DNA of 44,548 bases from Bacillus sp. AFS001701. Lineage in GTDB: Bacteria > Bacillota > Bacilli > Bacillales > Bacillaceae_G. Location: contig NZ_NTZO01000004.1 in the NCBI RefSeq assembly GCF_002559405.1, positions 1 to 44,548 on the forward strand, in the 5' to 3' direction. This document shows positions 43,901 through 44,548 of the stretch, one piece after another (positions within the stretch are counted from its first letter, which is position 1; every line of letters begins with the position of its first letter). Below the pieces are notes generated by a model, which worked only from the letters and a program-made list of their open reading frames with translations, searched no databases and was not told the DNA's origin. A program made the translations under genes and the position numbers.

Positions 43901-44493
43901 TCAACAACAGCTACTAACAATCCCTCACCTTGGTATCCGTAGCTTTGCCATACTTTTTGAGCTTGTACTAATTCTTTACTTGCTCCCATTGATGGTTGGA
44001 ATTGTCTCGCGATATGTACATTTGTTACACCCGGAGTTTCTTGAATATCTTTTAAGTTACGGTATTCAGTTTCCATACTAAATCCATTAAATCCTTCAAA
44101 AAAACGTTGATTTATTTTAGGAGTTGATCTCTCCTTTGAAATTTGTGAAATTACTTGGTCTTGCTTTTGTTTAAACCGTGTCTTTTTAGTTTGAGTAGAA
44201 GTATCTGTAGTTGTAGGTTCCTCGACTTCAACAATTACACGTACTTTATCAGTTGGTTTATATGCTTGTACATTTTTTAAATCTTGATATCCAAATGGGT
44301 CTACAGCTTCTCCCACAGCTTGCTTCTGCTCTTCAGCAAAAATCTTTTGACCTTGTTTTACAATTTCATCTACACTTGGAGCTGGTACTTGATTTTCGTT
44401 TGTTCCCTCAGCAAATCCTGTCGATGTAAATAACATGGAAGCTAAAGTTGTCGTTGCAAGGACTTTGTAAGGAAAGCTTTTTCTCTTCTTCAT
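40978..44493 (-). CDS. Secreted subtilase (S8), 1171 aa, C5a-peptidase/lactocepin-like
   Basis: A large secreted serine protease with signal peptide 1-28 (MKKRKSFPYK, hydrophobic core, TGFA-EG) and propeptide to about 175. The triad is D198 (VVDTGIDYTHKDM), H265 (EHGMHVAG) and S600 (SGTSMATPHVAG), with oxyanion N364 (VAGGNSAY). A PA domain (about 440-540) is inserted before the serine. Fn3-like domains follow (about 700-860), then a C-terminal Ig-like end. The order resembles C5a peptidase/lactocepin-type subtilases, but no LPxTG anchor is present, so it is likely released. Ribosome binding site GAGGAG precedes ATG. It is separated from the other subtilase gene by its own terminator and promoter region. 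Confidence 0.88.
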   Translation of the reverse strand: MKKRKSFPYKVLATTTLASMLFTSTGFAEGTNENQVPAPSVDEIVKQGQKIFAEEQKQAVGEAVDPFGYQDLKNVQAYKPTDKVRVIVEVEEPTTTDTSTQTKKTRFKQKQDQVISQISKERSTPKINQRFFEGFNGFSMETEYRNLKDIQETPGVTNVHIARQFQPSMGASKELVQAQKVWQSYGYQGEGLLVAVVDTGIDYTHKDMTITEKGKAKEKYTKENIQSKLDQTSVGDVWYSDKVPTGYDWADHDTDVIPHGAGNEHGMHVAGTVGANGDESNDGVQGIAPGVQLLAEKVFSDKASGAYEDDIIAGIEHAVTMGADVINMSLGSDSGFVSEEDDPVQKAIREATEQGTLVVVAGGNSAYSTQNNLLQSSAKPYAENPDIGTVGEPGVSPFALSVASYENTNIHMNTLQEENGLQLPYKDQTQFNFDLSKVLSPLESYEMVYVGEGKTADFKNLPDLTGKIVVAKPKVKYGTYSYIQSEASKKKAKAVILVPANEDIDYPRVYWSTYSLFPQAATTSKAIGDALISKLTSGYIVKMKPSKGVYVDNPDKNTMSYFSSYGAPHTLDFKPEISAPGGNIYSTVPGNGYEVMSGTSMATPHVAGGSALVLQSLYEKGLKHSEEAALKAKIALMNTSKLVQDPRTNNEVPYSPRIQGSGLMQIKNAIKTPVLVTSENTPLEKAGAVALKEIKTNNIHFKLNAEALQNLNVKDLEYQVYVDVLADGRETKEFDLDYDGTLDSKEYLTLKSERIQGATVTVNGETVTDTEGKTLKIKPGQEKNLDVQIQLPSSLKNGSFVEGYVRLVPSGNNSDSAVPLTVPYMGYFGEWDEPQNIDPAAYEKDAFLGYTTLWNDEIGAENVFPLGYDSRTGRFNMDRIVMSPNTPLKVVYPSFTVLRNLAKTEMYVENDKGELLQYLGDFSEYTGKPWKFRKNIMSYRNYLNTGYGWDLKDQNGQLVKDGVYNYVIKTTLDYKDAKPQIVKLPLHIDSVAPVVSDIKVTPKDGQYEISFKADDVGSGYNGAIVWYNGKYKPLPQGATSTLVKEEPKSVVVLGADYALNQSYTVWGDPSYINDGMLVSYFSVYPNKNVNAKTPAGINAFASNAVNWKVYVKDANGNVIDSLDAENKTEIHLKWTPEADVPNGTYSVYADVTSKDGFKVTTKAQTVTVVQQ

Positions 44494-44548
44494 TTCTAAT
44501 CTCCTCTTCAGTAAACTTTAATGTTCTTAATCTATTAAAATAAAAATA

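Overview
This window looks like part of a large, AT-rich plasmid, or a plasmid-derived region, of a spore-forming Bacillales bacterium. The evidence is low GC with strong AGGAGG-type ribosome binding sites, sigma-A-like promoters, decayed alpha/beta small acid-soluble spore protein (SASP) genes, three large secreted subtilases and three partition (segregation) modules. I recognise no replication initiator, rRNA, tRNA or CRISPR array.

Layout. (1) 1-3400: decayed AT-rich DNA with an N-terminally truncated FtsK/SpoIIIE translocase, two SASP remnants, a tandem 162-bp repeat and a perfect 32-bp palindrome. (2) 3.4-6.6 kb: two partition operons back to back, a ParA ATPase with a ribbon-helix-helix (RHH) partner, then a ParM-like actin with a partner and 11-bp-phased iterons. 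(3) 7.0-9.2 kb: a XerS-type tyrosine recombinase next to a HepT/MntA (HEPN/nucleotidyltransferase) toxin-antitoxin pair that is bracketed by two inverted 28-bp dif-like sites. (4) 9.8-14 kb: a 1366-aa subtilase with cohesin-like and dockerin-like C-terminal parts. (5) 14.6-27.6 kb: a divergent catabolic island. (6) 27.8-32.4 kb: gene remnants, a four-gene actin-like (ALP) operon rich in RHH-like proteins, and an XRE regulator. (7) 32.4-36.3 kb: a frameshifted YhgE/Pip membrane protein, a RadC gene broken by one stop codon, and orphan copies of the ALP-operon centromere. (8) 36.7-44.5 kb: two more subtilases.

The catabolic island appears to encode two routes for glutarate. The minus-strand operon supplies an MFS transporter, a class III CoA-transferase (glutarate to glutaryl-CoA), a glutaryl-CoA dehydrogenase with the substrate-carboxylate Arg/Ser and catalytic Glu, enoyl-CoA hydratase, 3-hydroxybutyryl-CoA dehydrogenase and thiolase, giving two acetyl-CoA; it also has an AidB-like acyl-CoA dehydrogenase of unclear role. 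The plus strand carries an IclR regulator, a DUF3870 protein, a CsiD/GlaH glutarate 2-hydroxylase and an LhgO L-2-hydroxyglutarate oxidase, giving 2-oxoglutarate. A strong terminator-type hairpin lies between the only good promoter and glaH, which suggests attenuation.

The most unusual structures are the dif-flanked toxin-antitoxin module, the RHH-rich actin operon with its 10-bp iterons and two orphan centromere copies, the glaH leader, and a pair of about 265-bp direct repeats (protease leader sequences) that bracket 26 kb including the whole catabolic island.
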